DNA from: Rothia uropygialis
Lineage (GTDB): Bacteria > Actinomycetota > Actinomycetes > Actinomycetales > Micrococcaceae
Reading direction: 5' to 3'
Length of the DNA stretch: 64,000 bases
Assembly (NCBI RefSeq): GCF_004137765.1
Contig: NZ_NOIS01000002.1
Location: forward strand, 124,001-188,000
This document shows positions 37,084-47,810 of the stretch, piece after piece. The first letter of the stretch is position 1, and the number at the start of each line of letters is the position of its first letter. Both the position numbers and the translations under genes were made by a program. The notes under the pieces are model-generated. The model saw only the letters and a list, made by a program, of their open reading frames with translations. It ran no database searches and was not told the origin of the DNA.

Positions 37084-37752
37084 CTACCAGCCGCGTTCGG
37101 CCCATTCCTCTAGGTGAGGCCGTTCGGCTCCCAGAGTGGTCGAATCGCCGTGGCCGGGCAGGATCACGGTCTCGTCATCGTAGACGTCGAAAATTTTGGT
37201 CGTCACGTCGTGGAGGAGCGATTCGAATGCTCCGGGGGAACCCGTCTTTCCGACGCCGCCGGGGAACAAGGAATCACCGGTGAAGATGTAGGTGGGACCT
37301 TCCTCCGGAGTGTAAGCCAATGCTATGGAGCCTGGTGTGTGCCCTGACAGTCCGATCACATCCAACGAGAACCCCTCCAGATCGGCGGTGTCACCGTCTT
37401 CGAACGTAATGTCCATCGGCACGTTGATGTCGGACTCGTCCTCGGCTCCACATGCGGTCAGTGCCTCGGACCGAGACTTGATCTCGGGCAGGGCCCGGAC
37501 GTGGTCCCAGTGCGAGTGGGTGGTGACGATCAACTGCACGTTTCCGCAGCAGGCACACTCGGCGTCGACGTCGTGAGCGCCGGCGGCCACGAGCCGTGAT
37601 ATTGCGTCGGGGTCATCCGCCGCATCGATCAGGAGCTGAGTACCCGTTTGCTTGCAGGTCACCAGGTAGACCTTGTTGTCCATCTCGGAGACGCTGATAT
37701 AACGGATGGTGACGTCACTCAGATCGATCTTTTCGGTAGCGATTGCCATCAT
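37084..37752 (-). CDS. Metallo-beta-lactamase fold hydrolase
   Basis: A 222-residue glyoxalase II-like hydrolase with metal ligands in HSHWDH (H79, H81, D83, H84), [14 protein letters not shown] and GHG. A cysteine-rich CACC (C66, C68, C69) sits just before the metal site. Substrate unknown. ATG 37752 is preferred: TACACT lies 7 bases upstream and there is no ribosome site, suggesting a leaderless message. A longer frame to 38127 runs antisense into uvrA and is rejected. It is divergent from uvrA. Confidence 0.88.
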   Translation of the reverse strand: MMAIATEKIDLSDVTIRYISVSEMDNKVYLVTCKQTGTQLLIDAADDPDAISRLVAAGAHDVDAECACCGNVQLIVTTHSHWDHVRALPEIKSRSEALTACGAEDESDINVPMDITFEDGDTADLEGFSLDVIGLSGHTPGSIALAYTPEEGPTYIFTGDSLFPGGVGKTGSPGAFESLLHDVTTKIFDVYDDETVILPGHGDSTTLGAERPHLEEWAERGW

Positions 37753-37929
37753 GCTCTCGAGTGTAGGTCGTATCCGGCTCTCGCGCGCAACCCGCGCGAG
37801 GGTGACGTTCACCCTGGGCCGATTCCGCCCCCGAAAAGTCACAGGTTCGTTAGAATAAATCTTCGAATGGAAGGGCCCGCGTTCGGATGCGGACTCCCGA
37901 TCGTTAGCAACCACGCAGACAGGCAGTTC
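37753..37929. promoter_or_regulatory. Divergent promoter region between the MBL hydrolase gene and uvrA
   Basis: Minus strand: TACACT (37760-37765). Plus strand: TAGAAT (37851-37856) is a good -10 for uvrA, with no convincing -35. TTCG and CGAA lie 14 bases apart around it, which does not fit the actinobacterial LexA box. Confidence 0.4.
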
Positions 37930-40818
37930 ATGACCACGCAGCACATTCAGGGACACGAACCCGGTACCCCACAAGACCTCACCCGTATCCTTGTGAAGGG
38001 CGCCCGGGAGAACAACCTCAAGAATGTGGATCTGGATATCCCGCGTAACGCAATGATCGTGTTCACCGGACTTTCGGGCTCGGGGAAATCGTCCCTGGCT
38101 TTCGACACCATTTTCGCCGAAGGGCAACGTCGATACGTGGAGTCCCTCTCAGCCTATGCGCGAATGTTTTTGGGACAGGTCGACAAGCCTGACGTGGACT
38201 TCATCGAAGGCCTGTCGCCGGCAGTGTCCATCGATCAGAAATCCACGTCCAAGAATCCGCGGTCCACGGTCGGAACGATCACCGAGATCTACGACTACAT
38301 GCGCCTCTTGTGGGCTCGGATCGGTCATCCGCATTGCCCGATCTGCGGTGAGCCCATCGAGAAGCAGACCCCGCAGGCGATCGTCGACCAGTTGATGGCC
38401 TATCCCGAGCGGACTCGTGTGCAAGTTCTTGCACCGATGGTTCGCTCGCGCAAGGGCGAGTTCGCCGATCTCTTCACTTCCTTGACCCAACAGGGTTATT
38501 CGCGAGCCATCATCGACGGTGAGCAGGTTCAGCTCTCCGAAGCCCCCAAACTCAAGAAGCAGTACAAGCACACGATCTCTGTGGTGGTGGATCGCTTGGT
38601 CATCAAGGAATCAATCCACCAACGGCTGACGGATTCGATCGAGACCGCCCTCGGCCTCGCGGACGGGCGCGTGGTCGTGGACTTCGTCGACGACGAATCA
38701 GAGGACAGCCAAAGAACTTTCAGCGAGAATCTTGCCTGCCCCAACGAACATCCGATCGAGACCACGGAGATCGAGCCCAGGGCATTCTCATTCAACAGCC
38801 CATTCGGTGCGTGTTCTGAGTGCGACGGCATCGGGTCTCGCCTCGAAGTCGATGAGGGCCTGGTCATACCTGACCCAGAGAAGAGCCTGGGCGAGGGCGC
38901 CATCGCCGCTTGGTCCCAAGGCAAGTCCACCACGGAGTACTGGCTTCGGCTCCTTGCCGGTTTGGGCAAGGAAGTCGGTTTCGACCTCAACACGCCGTGG
39001 AAAGACCTCTCCAAGAAGGCGCGCAACGCCGTCTTGGACGGCAAGGACTTCAAGGTCGAGGTCTCCTACCGGAACAGGTTCGGTCGTGAACGCCGATATA
39101 CCTCCGGATTTGAAGGCGTGTACGCCTACATCAAGCGCAAGCACGAAGAAACTGAGTCGGACTGGGCCAAGGACCGCTATGAGCAGTACATGCGGCAGGT
39201 CGCTTGCCCAGCCTGCAACGGGGCACGGCTCAACCCGACCATGCTGGCCGTCACGGTCGGTGGCGCCTCAATTTCCGAGGTCACGTCCATGTCCATGACC
39301 GACGCACAAAAGTTCATGCAGGGACTCGAGCTGACCGAACGAGAGACGAAAATCGCCGACCAGGTGCTCAAGGAGATACACGCGCGTCTTCAATTCCTCT
39401 TGGACGTGGGCCTCGACTACCTGAATCTGGAGCGTGCAGCGGCCACCCTTTCGGGCGGTGAAGCTCAGCGCATACGCCTGGCGACACAAATAGGTTCAGG
39501 ACTGGTGGGTGTGCTGTACGTACTCGACGAACCGTCTATTGGCCTTCACCAGCGGGACAACCGGCGTCTGATCGAAACCCTGACCAAATTGAGAGACCTC
39601 GGCAACACCCTGATCGTCGTCGAACATGACGAGGACACGATCAAGGAATCCGACTGGGTCGTCGACGTCGGCCCCGGGGCCGGGGAGCACGGCGGGGAGA
39701 TCGTCCACTCGGGCCCCTACGAGGAGTTGCTGTCGAATCAACGGTCATTGACGGGTGCATACCTCGACCGACGTCGTGAAATACTGCTGCCAACCAAGCG
39801 CAGGAAAATCGACAAGAAACGTATGATCAAGGTCGTCGGAGCCAAGGAGAACAACCTCCGGGGGATCGACGTCTCATTTCCGCTCGGGGTGTTCACAGCC
39901 ATTACCGGCGTCTCCGGTTCGGGAAAATCGACCCTCGTCAACGACATTCTCTACACATCCCTGGCCAATCAGCTCAACGGAGCGAAGCAGGTTCCGGGCC
40001 GACACCAGCGTGTCGAGGGGTTGGAATACCTGGACAAGATCGTTCATGTGGACCAGAGCCCTATCGGCCGTATGCCGCGCTCCAACGCTGCAACGTACAC
40101 CGGCGTGTTCGATCACATCCGAAAGCTGTTCGCCGAGACGAATGAAGCGAAAGTCAGGGGTTATCTTCCCGGGCGATTCTCGTTTAACGTCAAAGGCGGC
40201 CGTTGCGAGGCCTGTCACGGCGACGGGACACTGAAGATCGAGATGAACTTCCTGCCGGATGTTTTTGTGCCGTGCGAAGTCTGTCACGGAGCCCGCTACA
40301 ACCGGGAAACCTTGGAGATCCGGTACAAGGGCAAGACCATCGCGGACGTCCTGGACATGCCCGTCGAAGAAGCCGCGGAATTCTTCTCGGCCTTCACTCC
40401 CATCGCCCGTCACTTGAATACTCTCGTCGACGTGGGGCTTGGGTACATTCGGCTCGGACAGCCTGCACCGACGCTCTCCGGTGGCGAGGCGCAGCGCGTC
40501 AAATTGGCCTCAGAACTTCAGAAGCGTTCGAACGGGCGCACGATCTACGTGCTCGACGAACCGACCACCGGCCTGCACTTCGAGGACATCAGCAAGCTAC
40601 TTCATGTTCTCCAAGGGCTGGTCGAGAAGGGCAATACGGTTCTGACGATCGAACACAATTTGGATGTCATCAAGTCTGCAGATTGGATCGTGGACATGGG
40701 TCCGGAGGGTGGATCCGGTGGGGGACAGGTCGTTGCGGAAGGGACACCGGAGCAAGTGGCCGGTATCGAAAACAGCCATACAGGCTATTTCCTGGCCGAA
40801 ATTCTGGGTGAGCGATGA
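37930..40818 (+). CDS. uvrA: Excinuclease ABC subunit A
   Basis: Damage-recognition ATPase of nucleotide excision repair. The 962 residues contain two ABC modules: the first Walker A is GLSGSGKSS (about residue 50) and the second is GVSGSGKST (about residue 660). Two signature segments LSGGEAQR and zinc-binding CPICG, CSECDG and CEACHGDG with CEVCHG are present. ATG 37930 gives the usual family start; the open frame upstream to 37648 crosses the divergent promoter. It overlaps the next gene by 4 bases. Confidence 0.97.
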   Translation: MTTQHIQGHEPGTPQDLTRILVKGARENNLKNVDLDIPRNAMIVFTGLSGSGKSSLAFDTIFAEGQRRYVESLSAYARMFLGQVDKPDVDFIEGLSPAVSIDQKSTSKNPRSTVGTITEIYDYMRLLWARIGHPHCPICGEPIEKQTPQAIVDQLMAYPERTRVQVLAPMVRSRKGEFADLFTSLTQQGYSRAIIDGEQVQLSEAPKLKKQYKHTISVVVDRLVIKESIHQRLTDSIETALGLADGRVVVDFVDDESEDSQRTFSENLACPNEHPIETTEIEPRAFSFNSPFGACSECDGIGSRLEVDEGLVIPDPEKSLGEGAIAAWSQGKSTTEYWLRLLAGLGKEVGFDLNTPWKDLSKKARNAVLDGKDFKVEVSYRNRFGRERRYTSGFEGVYAYIKRKHEETESDWAKDRYEQYMRQVACPACNGARLNPTMLAVTVGGASISEVTSMSMTDAQKFMQGLELTERETKIADQVLKEIHARLQFLLDVGLDYLNLERAAATLSGGEAQRIRLATQIGSGLVGVLYVLDEPSIGLHQRDNRRLIETLTKLRDLGNTLIVVEHDEDTIKESDWVVDVGPGAGEHGGEIVHSGPYEELLSNQRSLTGAYLDRRREILLPTKRRKIDKKRMIKVVGAKENNLRGIDVSFPLGVFTAITGVSGSGKSTLVNDILYTSLANQLNGAKQVPGRHQRVEGLEYLDKIVHVDQSPIGRMPRSNAATYTGVFDHIRKLFAETNEAKVRGYLPGRFSFNVKGGRCEACHGDGTLKIEMNFLPDVFVPCEVCHGARYNRETLEIRYKGKTIADVLDMPVEEAAEFFSAFTPIARHLNTLVDVGLGYIRLGQPAPTLSGGEAQRVKLASELQKRSNGRTIYVLDEPTTGLHFEDISKLLHVLQGLVEKGNTVLTIEHNLDVIKSADWIVDMGPEGGSGGGQVVAEGTPEQVAGIENSHTGYFLAEILGER

Positions 40819-41552
40819 GTACGCGTGCGACTGCCACAGTCCTCTTCGACTTGGACGGAACACTGCTCGATCCGGCGGGTGCGATCACGGAAGGTCTATC
40901 CGATGCGATCGCTGCTCACGGTTTCGAACGGCCTGCCCCGGAGATCCTCCGCAAATTCGTGGGGCCGTCGACTGAGCAGTCGTTGGGCAGGTACACGGAC
41001 ATTCCGGAAAAATATCACCGGGAAATCCTTGCGACCTACCGAGGAGGCTACTTGGAGCGAGCTCGGGTCTCTTCCAAACTGTATCCCGGAATGCTGGAGT
41101 TGCTTCAAGACCTGTCCCGGCTCCCTGCGGCGATCGGCGTTGCGACCCAAAAGCCCCTTCCTACTACCGAGAAGCTGTTGGACGACTTTGACATCGCTCG
41201 GTACTTCGACGTGGTCTCGGGAGCCCGCGACGAGCTCAAACCAGCCACGATGCATCTTCCTTCCGACAAGGCTGGGGTCATCGACCGGGCCTTTCTTCTA
41301 CTCGACCAGCGTGTTGAGCAAAATCCCGAGTACGGCAAGACAGACCCGGAGCGAGCGGTCATGATCGGAGACCGTGAATACGACGTCGCGGGGGCAACGT
41401 CCCACGGGATTCCGTGCATCGGCGTTTCCTGGGGATTCGCATCCGACGATGAACTAGCCAGCGCGGGTGCCATCACTGTGGTGGACGACGCCGCGCAATT
41501 GCGGGCGGCCATTGCCCAAGAAACCGGCCTCGAAGCGCTGGTCCACGCATAG
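40815..41552 (+). CDS. HAD family hydrolase, phosphoglycolate phosphatase-like
   Basis: A 245-residue haloacid-dehalogenase phosphatase with motif I DLDGTLLD (about 12-19), motif II in GVATQKP and motif IV GDREYD (about 179-184). A helical cap lies between motifs I and II. The substrate could be phosphoglycolate or another small phosphate ester. It starts in an ATGA overlap with uvrA, so it is co-translated with it. Confidence 0.88.
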   Translation: MSTRATATVLFDLDGTLLDPAGAITEGLSDAIAAHGFERPAPEILRKFVGPSTEQSLGRYTDIPEKYHREILATYRGGYLERARVSSKLYPGMLELLQDLSRLPAAIGVATQKPLPTTEKLLDDFDIARYFDVVSGARDELKPATMHLPSDKAGVIDRAFLLLDQRVEQNPEYGKTDPERAVMIGDREYDVAGATSHGIPCIGVSWGFASDDELASAGAITVVDDAAQLRAAIAQETGLEALVHA

Positions 41553-41648
41553 TGAACCAGCTCGCATCGGCACATCATTTCGACGACCGTGCATCGTCGT
41601 GGAAACGGGTACAGTAATCTCGACGATTCTTTGTGAGGGGAGCAATCC

Positions 41649-42338
41649 GTGAAGCTGTACCACTTGGCACAAACCACCGTCACCGGGTTAATGAAGATCG
41701 GGTTCAGGGCCCGAGTGACAGGGCTCGAGGATTTTCCGAAATCCGGTCCGGTGATTGTGGCCTCGAACCACAAAGCGTTTTTGGACAGCGTGATCATATC
41801 CGCATTGATGCCACGCAGAGTAGCCTTTCTGGCCAAGGCAGAATATGTCAATTCGCCGGGTATCAGGGGAAAAGCCATGAAGGCACTGTTCGAATTGATA
41901 GACATCATTCCAGTGAACCGATCGGATCAGACAGGGCGACTCAAAGCACTGGAAAAAGGTCTGGAGCGTCTGGACCAGGGACAGGTTTTCGGAATCTACC
42001 CCGAGGGAACACGCTCCAGGGACGGGTTTCTGTACCGCGGACGGATCGGGGTGGCTTGGCTCGCCCACAAAACCGGAGCGCCCGTGGTCCCGGTAGGGCT
42101 CATCGGCACGGACAAGCTGCAGCCCTCGGGATCTCGGATGATCCGTCCGGTCCGATTCACCGTTCGCGTGGGAAAGCCCTTGTACTTCGACAAGCTCGGA
42201 GATCAGCAGACGGGCAAGCAACGACGCGAAACAACGGACATCATCATGGACCATATCGCCCAGCTCTCCGGACAATCCCGCAAGAACGAGTACAACACAT
42301 CGCCGTCGCTCGAGAAGGACGCGGGAACCACCGACTGA
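41649..42338 (+). CDS. 1-acyl-sn-glycerol-3-phosphate acyltransferase-like protein (PlsC family)
   Basis: A 229-residue membrane-associated acyltransferase for phospholipid synthesis. Motif I NHKAFLD (about residues 40-46, the HX4D catalytic pair) and motif III EGTRSRDG (about 119-126) are intact. GTG 41649 has GAGGGGA about 8 bases upstream. It lies between the HAD gene and uvrC. Confidence 0.9.
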   Translation: MKLYHLAQTTVTGLMKIGFRARVTGLEDFPKSGPVIVASNHKAFLDSVIISALMPRRVAFLAKAEYVNSPGIRGKAMKALFELIDIIPVNRSDQTGRLKALEKGLERLDQGQVFGIYPEGTRSRDGFLYRGRIGVAWLAHKTGAPVVPVGLIGTDKLQPSGSRMIRPVRFTVRVGKPLYFDKLGDQQTGKQRRETTDIIMDHIAQLSGQSRKNEYNTSPSLEKDAGTTD

Positions 42339-42365
42339 GTGGAGGAGAAGGAGGAAATAGAGTAG

Positions 42366-44348
42366 ATGGCAAACCCGGCAAATTATAGGCCTGCCTCGGG
42401 CGAGATCCCGACCCAACCGGGTGTGTATCGCTTCCGGGACGAGTTCGGACGCGTGATTTACGTCGGAAAGGCCAAAAATTTACGGAACCGCCTGAACTCC
42501 TATTTCCAACGTCCCCAACAGCTCCCGCCCAAGACCTATGCCATGGTGCATACCGGGGAGAGTGTCGAGTGGACTGTTGTCGGTTCCGAAATGGAATCGC
42601 TCCAGCTGGAGTACACGTGGATCAAGCAGTACACGCCGCGATTCAACATCATGTACCGGGACGACAAATCCTATCCTTATCTCGCCGTCTCCATGGGGGA
42701 CCGTTTTCCCCGTGCCCAAGTTATGCGCGGGTCCAAGAAAAAGGGCACGCGATACTTCGGCCCGTTTTCACAGGCCTGGGCAATCCGAGAGACCTTGGAC
42801 TCATTGCTGAGGGTATTTCCCGTCCGAACCTGCACCCGAGCCGTTTTCAAACGAGCCGAGCTTGCGGACAGGCCCTGCTTGTTAGGTTACATCGATAAGT
42901 GTTCGGCCCCTTGCGTCGGTCGCATCAGCGAAGAAGACCACAAGGATTTGGCGGACCAGTTGTGCAAATTCATGGCGGGGGATTCCGAGAAATACATCAA
43001 GAAACTCGCCGCGGACATGCAGAAATCCGCGGAAAACATGGAGTTTGAGCACGCTGCGAAATTGCGGGACGACATCGAAGCGCTTCGCAAGGCCTTCGAA
43101 CGAAACGCCGTCGTGCTGTCCGATTCCGTGGATGCTGACCTGTTTGCGTTCCACGAGGACGAGCTCGAAGCCGCAGCCCAGGTTTTCCACGTCCGCGGCG
43201 GCCGAATCCGGGGTCAGCGCGGGTGGATTGTGGAGAGAGTCGAAGACCTGTCAGCTCCCGAAATGGTTGAACAGCTGCTGCAACAGGTCTACGGCGAGTC
43301 GGCCGTGACCATGGCGAGTGCGCCGGACGACGCGGAGCTCAATCTCAACGAAATTCCCCGGAATGTCCTAGTCCCGGTCATGCCGGAAAACGCCGAGCAA
43401 CTTCAGGAGTGGTTGTCCGGCCTCAGAGGAAGCAAAGTGACCATCTCGGTGCCCCAACGCGGAGAGCGTGTCCAGTTGATGGGGACCGTGGCGGACAACG
43501 CGAAGCAAGCACTGACCTTGCACAAGTCCCGGCGGGCCGGAGACCTCACCACACGCAGTGCGTCGTTGCAGGAGTTGCAGGAAGCACTCGACCTGCCCGA
43601 TCCGCTCATGCGTATCGAGTGCTACGACATCTCGCACGTCCAGGGCACCAATGTCGTGGCTTCGATGGTGGTTTTCGAAGACGGCCTTCCTCGCAAATCG
43701 GATTACCGGAAATTCTCGATTCGCGGAGATGCCGCACGAGACGATACGGCCTCGATGTACGATGTCATATCGCGACGTTTCAAGCGGCACCTTGCGGATC
43801 AGGAAGCGCGTCGGCATTCGCCTCAGGCTTCGGGCGAGGTGGACATCTCGACCGAGAAAGAGCCGGCGAAGTTTGCGTACCCGCCCAATCTGGTGGTTGT
43901 CGACGGCGGACCGCCGCAGGTGGCCGCGGCCCAGCAGGCCCTCGATGATCTTGGGATCACCGATGTCTACGTCGTAGGGCTGGCCAAAAGACTCGAGGAG
44001 ATTTGGGTTCCGGAGGACGAATTCCCGGTGATCTTGCCGAGGTCTTCTCACGGGTTGTTCTTGCTGCAAAGACTTCGCGACGAAGCCCACCGTTTTGCCA
44101 TCACGTTCCACCGCACCAAACGCGGCAAGGCCATGCTTGTCTCTGCCTTGGACGGGGTCGAAGGCCTAGGCAAGTCAAAACGAGAAGCTCTGATTGCGGA
44201 ATTCGGGTCGCTCAAAGCGATACGGGAAGCCACTGCCGAGGACCTGACGCGGGTCAAAGGGGTGGGCCCCAAGCTCGCCGAGAAAATAAGCGACCACTTG
44301 TCCACAGATTCCGGTGAATCCGGGGAAAATGGCGAGGCATCCGGGTAG
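42366..44348 (+). CDS. uvrC: Excinuclease ABC subunit C
   Basis: Makes both incisions in nucleotide excision repair. The 660 residues comprise an N-terminal GIY-YIG domain (PGVYRF...YVGKAKNLRNRL, about 18-45), a cysteine-rich region (CLLGYIDKCSAPC), a UVR motif (about 205-240), an RNase H-like domain (ECYDISHVQGT...VVDGGPPQ) and C-terminal helix-hairpin-helix motifs. An AAGGAGG ribosome site lies upstream of ATG 42366. It is followed by rapZ. Confidence 0.97.
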   Translation: MANPANYRPASGEIPTQPGVYRFRDEFGRVIYVGKAKNLRNRLNSYFQRPQQLPPKTYAMVHTGESVEWTVVGSEMESLQLEYTWIKQYTPRFNIMYRDDKSYPYLAVSMGDRFPRAQVMRGSKKKGTRYFGPFSQAWAIRETLDSLLRVFPVRTCTRAVFKRAELADRPCLLGYIDKCSAPCVGRISEEDHKDLADQLCKFMAGDSEKYIKKLAADMQKSAENMEFEHAAKLRDDIEALRKAFERNAVVLSDSVDADLFAFHEDELEAAAQVFHVRGGRIRGQRGWIVERVEDLSAPEMVEQLLQQVYGESAVTMASAPDDAELNLNEIPRNVLVPVMPENAEQLQEWLSGLRGSKVTISVPQRGERVQLMGTVADNAKQALTLHKSRRAGDLTTRSASLQELQEALDLPDPLMRIECYDISHVQGTNVVASMVVFEDGLPRKSDYRKFSIRGDAARDDTASMYDVISRRFKRHLADQEARRHSPQASGEVDISTEKEPAKFAYPPNLVVVDGGPPQVAAAQQALDDLGITDVYVVGLAKRLEEIWVPEDEFPVILPRSSHGLFLLQRLRDEAHRFAITFHRTKRGKAMLVSALDGVEGLGKSKREALIAEFGSLKAIREATAEDLTRVKGVGPKLAEKISDHLSTDSGESGENGEASG

Positions 44349-44439
44349 TCTGGACTCGTACCTCGCTTCGCTTGGGGGCGTGTTCGAGCGCACCCACGAG
44401 CGGGCATTTTTGATTCGTCGCGACTCCGGGAGCTCTCCA

Positions 44440-45357
44440 GTGACCCAAGAGAATCCATCGTTCAATCCTGAGGACTTGACGCCTGAGAAGCCTGAGCAGA
44501 CGGAAATGCTTGTCATTACCGGTATCTCTGGCGCTGGTCGTTCAACGGCGGCCCACACCCTCGAAGACGCGGGTTGGTACGTCGTGGACAATATTCCGCC
44601 GAACTTGCTGGGGCCACTCGTGGATCTCGTTGCTCGTGCTCCGCAGTCGATGCCCAAACTGGCCGTCATCATCGATATTCGCGGCAAGGCTCTCTTCGCG
44701 GATTTCAAAGAAGCTCTGGACGTGCTGCAAAATGCGCCGGTGGAATTCACCATGCTGTTCCTGGACGCTTCGGACGCGGCCATTATCGCCCGATACGAGG
44801 CACAACGCCGTCCGCACCCGCTGCAAGGAAATGGACGCATTCTGGACGGTATCCAGGCCGAACGTGACTTGCTCTCGGATCTGAAGAAGCGTGCGGACGT
44901 CGTGCTGGATACAACAGGCTACAACGTCCACGAGCTCTCCCACGTGATCTCACAGACGTATTCGATGGAAGGACCATCGGTCGTCAACATCACGGTCATG
45001 AGTTTCGGATTCAAATACGGTGTTCCCGCTGACGCGAATTTCGTTGCTGACGTCCGCTTCATCCCTAACCCCCATTGGATACCCGATTTGAGGCCGCACA
45101 CCGGGCAAGACGAGCCCGTGCGCCAATTCGTCCTGGGCAACGACGGAGCGAAAAGATTCGTGGACTTGTACGTAGACTCTTTGACACCCGTGATCGACGG
45201 GTACCGCACCGAGAATAAGCATTATGCGACCATCGCAATCGGTTGCACGGGCGGCAAGCATCGTTCAGTGGCCGTCAGTGAAGAAATTGCCCGCCGACTC
45301 GGAGCACTGGACAACGTGACAGCCAACGTCCAACACCGCGATTTGGGTCGCGAATAG
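44440..45357 (+). CDS. rapZ: RapZ/YvcJ family nucleotide-binding protein
   Basis: A 305-residue P-loop protein of the RapZ family. Walker A is GISGAGRST (about residue 28) and Walker B-like DNIPP follows. The C-terminal domain contains SFGFKYGVP and GCTGGKHRSVAV. In E. coli RapZ binds small RNAs; in Actinobacteria the role is less clear. GTG 44440 is chosen because GGGAG (44428-44432) is 7 bases upstream; ATG 44314 would overlap uvrC by 35 bases. It forms an operon with yvcK and whiA. Confidence 0.93.
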   Translation: MTQENPSFNPEDLTPEKPEQTEMLVITGISGAGRSTAAHTLEDAGWYVVDNIPPNLLGPLVDLVARAPQSMPKLAVIIDIRGKALFADFKEALDVLQNAPVEFTMLFLDASDAAIIARYEAQRRPHPLQGNGRILDGIQAERDLLSDLKKRADVVLDTTGYNVHELSHVISQTYSMEGPSVVNITVMSFGFKYGVPADANFVADVRFIPNPHWIPDLRPHTGQDEPVRQFVLGNDGAKRFVDLYVDSLTPVIDGYRTENKHYATIAIGCTGGKHRSVAVSEEIARRLGALDNVTANVQHRDLGRE

Positions 45358-45366
45358 GAGCCCGCA

Positions 45367-46392
45367 ATGACACGTTCTCGTCACCGTCCCGACCGGAGAA
45401 TTCCAGGTTCTCGGCATTCACCCAAGGTAGTTGCCATGGGTGGTGGGCACGGTCTGTACGCCTCGTTGAGTGCTCTGCGCCTCGTCACTCCGCATATCAC
45501 TGCCGTCGTGACGGTGGCCGACGATGGAGGCTCCTCGGGTCGGCTGAGGGAACAATTCAACGTTTTGCCACCGGGCGACCTGCGTATGGCGTTGTCTGCG
45601 CTCTGCGATGATTCGGAATGGGGTCATCTGTGGCGAGAAGCGATCCAGCATCGATTCTCGGCACTGCCCGACGCCCCACGAGAGATCGACGGGCACGCGA
45701 TGGGCAACCTTCTGCTCGTCAGCCTGTGGCAACTGTTGGGGGACCCGGTAGCTGGTTTGGAGTGGGCCTCACGTCTTCTCGAAGCACGAGGGCGGGTATT
45801 GCCGATGGCATTGGATCCACTCGTGATCTCGGGGGACGCCATTACTGGCGACGGCCTCCGGGAGCGCCTGGTCGGGCAGGCCAAGCTAGCGAAGGCCGAA
45901 CGCGTGGAGAATTTAAGCCTGGAACCTCTCGACGCACGAGTCTGCGAAGAATCGGTTAAAGCCATCATGGATGCCGACTGGGTGATTTTGGGGCCGGGAT
46001 CCTGGTTTACTTCTGTGATTCCGCACCTGCTACTGCGCGAGAGTCGAAAAGCGCTGTGCGAGACTTCTGCGAAGGTCTGCGTATCCATGAATCTGGGCCT
46101 CGAAGAGAAGGAAACCGCGGGTCTGGGGGCTACCGGTCACCTCGAAGCTCTCGAAAGATACGCCCCCCAACTCAGTATCGACGCTGTCATCGCGGATCCC
46201 AGTTCTGTTCAAGAGAAACAACTGTTCGAGCAGGCCGTCTCCGAAAGAAATGCAAAACTGGTGTGGAACCGCCTGCGGACTCGGCGAAGGGAAAACCTGC
46301 ACAACCCTCTGAGACTCGCGGCCGCCTACCAAGAGGCCATGCGGGTTCCGGACAACTCCTTTGGCGTGGAACCTGACGCGCCGAGCGTGTAA
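45367..46392 (+). CDS. yvcK: YvcK/CofD-like protein (gluconeogenesis factor family)
   Basis: A 341-residue protein, related to CofD, that binds UDP-sugars and supports cell shape or growth on gluconeogenic carbon in characterised bacteria. VVAMGGGHGLYASLSAL, ADDGGSSGRLR, LPPGDLRMAL and HAMGNLLL mark the fold. AGGAG lies directly upstream of ATG 45367 near the rapZ stop. The rapZ-yvcK-whiA order is conserved in Gram-positive bacteria. Confidence 0.94.
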   Translation: MTRSRHRPDRRIPGSRHSPKVVAMGGGHGLYASLSALRLVTPHITAVVTVADDGGSSGRLREQFNVLPPGDLRMALSALCDDSEWGHLWREAIQHRFSALPDAPREIDGHAMGNLLLVSLWQLLGDPVAGLEWASRLLEARGRVLPMALDPLVISGDAITGDGLRERLVGQAKLAKAERVENLSLEPLDARVCEESVKAIMDADWVILGPGSWFTSVIPHLLLRESRKALCETSAKVCVSMNLGLEEKETAGLGATGHLEALERYAPQLSIDAVIADPSSVQEKQLFEQAVSERNAKLVWNRLRTRRRENLHNPLRLAAAYQEAMRVPDNSFGVEPDAPSV

Positions 46393-46466
46393 TCTCGCGT
46401 AGTGACCCAAAGCCCCTGCGAGGGCGTGGTCAGCGCTCCAAAACATCCAGCCTGGAGGAATACTGA

Positions 46467-47441
46467 ATGGCCCTGACGGCTCTCGTAAAAGACGAATTGG
46501 CGAAGCTCGAGGTCCCCAAGTCCTCGACCCGCCGGGCCGAGGTGGCGACCGTGTTGCGATTTGCAGGCGGACTGCACCTCGTTTCAGGCCAGATCGTCAT
46601 CGAAGCCGAGTTGGATCACCGTGCAACCGCGCAGCGCATCCAGACCGCGATCGAGGAACTCTACGGACATCGCTGCGAATTGATGACGGTTTCGGGCGGG
46701 GCCTTGAAGCGGGGCGGGCATTACATGCTTCGCGTCCAGCGCGGAGGCGAGGCTCTCGCACGCCAGACAGGGTTGTTGGACACACGTGGCCGGCCTGTTC
46801 GCGGTCTGCCACCCACTGTCGTCAACGGTTCCTTGGCCGATTCAGAAGCCGTCATGCGTGGAGCATTCCTTGCCCATGGTTCCCTGACCGAGCCCGGACG
46901 ATCCTCCGCGATGGAATTTACGTGTCCCGGTCCGGAGGCGGCCCTGGCTCTCGTCGGCTCGGCACGTCGCCTCGATATTTTCGCGAAGGCGAGGGAAGTC
47001 CGGGGCGCGGACCGCGTGGTGGTACGTGACGGTGAAACCATCGGGCAGCTACTGCGCCGCATGGGTGCCAGCGATGTTCTCTCGCAGTGGCAGGACCGGA
47101 GAACACACCGAGAAGTACGGGCCACGGCCAACCGATTGGCCAATTTTGACGATGCCAACCTTAGGCGTTCGGCCCAGGCAGCCGTCGCGGCGGGTGCCCG
47201 AGTCGAACGGGCATTGGAAATACTGGGTGATGACGTTCCGGAACATCTTCACTACGCCGGTCAGCTCAGGCTGGCGCACCGGCACGCGAGCCTCGACGAA
47301 CTCGGTCGTCTCGCCGATCCGCCCCTGACCAAGGACGCAATTGCCGGCCGTATCCGCCGTCTCCTGGCCATGGCAGACAAACAAGCATCGGCCGAAGGAA
47401 TTCCGGGTACAGATACTGCGCCCCAGGGGAGCTCTCGCTAA
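46467..47441 (+). CDS. whiA: DNA-binding protein WhiA
   Basis: A 324-residue regulator needed for sporulation septation in Streptomyces and for division-related functions elsewhere. The N-terminal part is a degenerate LAGLIDADG homing-endonuclease fold ([18 protein letters not shown]). A C-terminal helix-turn-helix is visible ([20 protein letters not shown]). A ribosome site, TGGAGGAA, precedes ATG 46467. It ends the rapZ operon; a terminator follows. Confidence 0.95.
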   Translation: MALTALVKDELAKLEVPKSSTRRAEVATVLRFAGGLHLVSGQIVIEAELDHRATAQRIQTAIEELYGHRCELMTVSGGALKRGGHYMLRVQRGGEALARQTGLLDTRGRPVRGLPPTVVNGSLADSEAVMRGAFLAHGSLTEPGRSSAMEFTCPGPEAALALVGSARRLDIFAKAREVRGADRVVVRDGETIGQLLRRMGASDVLSQWQDRRTHREVRATANRLANFDDANLRRSAQAAVAAGARVERALEILGDDVPEHLHYAGQLRLAHRHASLDELGRLADPPLTKDAIAGRIRRLLAMADKQASAEGIPGTDTAPQGSSR

Positions 47442-47539
47442 TCCGTTCGGGTCAGCGATTCCGAAGAAACTCACATCCGAACTCACGGTCCGGTCAGCTG
47501 ATAGCGCAAATTAGCCACACATTCCCACAAAAGAGCACG

Positions 47540-47575
47540 AAAAGGCCCGCGATGAAGCGTCATCTCGGGCCTTTT
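47540..47575. terminator. Terminator after whiA
   Basis: AAAAGGCCCG pairs exactly with CGGGCCTTTT, with an inner GATGA/TCATC stem; A and T runs at both ends allow termination in either direction. Confidence 0.9.
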
Positions 47576-47610
47576 GCGTGTCCCGACGATTGATATTTGG
47601 TGCGAAGGCG

Positions 47611-47647
47611 TGGGTGCGTTTGGAAAATTTTCCGCAAAACACACCCA
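47611..47647. promoter_or_regulatory. Long palindrome upstream of the gap promoter
   Basis: TGGGTGCGTTT and AAAACACACCCA are near-perfect complements flanking a perfect GGAAAATTTTCC core. It lies about 20 bases upstream of the predicted -10, consistent with a binding site for a carbon-metabolism regulator. Confidence 0.5.
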
Positions 47648-47810
47648 AACACACACAAAATCACGTAAACTAATAACAGAACCGAACGGAACGCGTAGAC
47701 CAGTAGTTCCACGAGCCGTGGAAATTCGGTGGCGCGTCAGTTCGGCGGGATGGACTCCATACGGAGCCGCCCTCAACGATAAACACTCAAACTGAGGAGT
47801 TTGATCACAA

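Larger units (their letters stand above)
47442..47810. other. 369-base region between whiA and gap
   Basis: No gene. Contents in order: whiA terminator (47540-47575), a 37-base imperfect palindrome (47611-47647), a possible -10 for gap (TAAACT 47666-47671), about 130 bases of leader, and GAGGAG (47794-47799) before gap. Confidence 0.6.

Noticed and set aside
37840-37880. LexA (SOS) box upstream of uvrA
   Set aside because: GTTCG and CGAA half-sites are too far apart (14 bases) for the actinobacterial LexA box.
47794-47806. GAGGAGTTTGATCA near gap resembles the 5' end of 16S rRNA
   Set aside because: The match is only about ten bases, overlaps the gap ribosome site and has no rRNA sequence around it.
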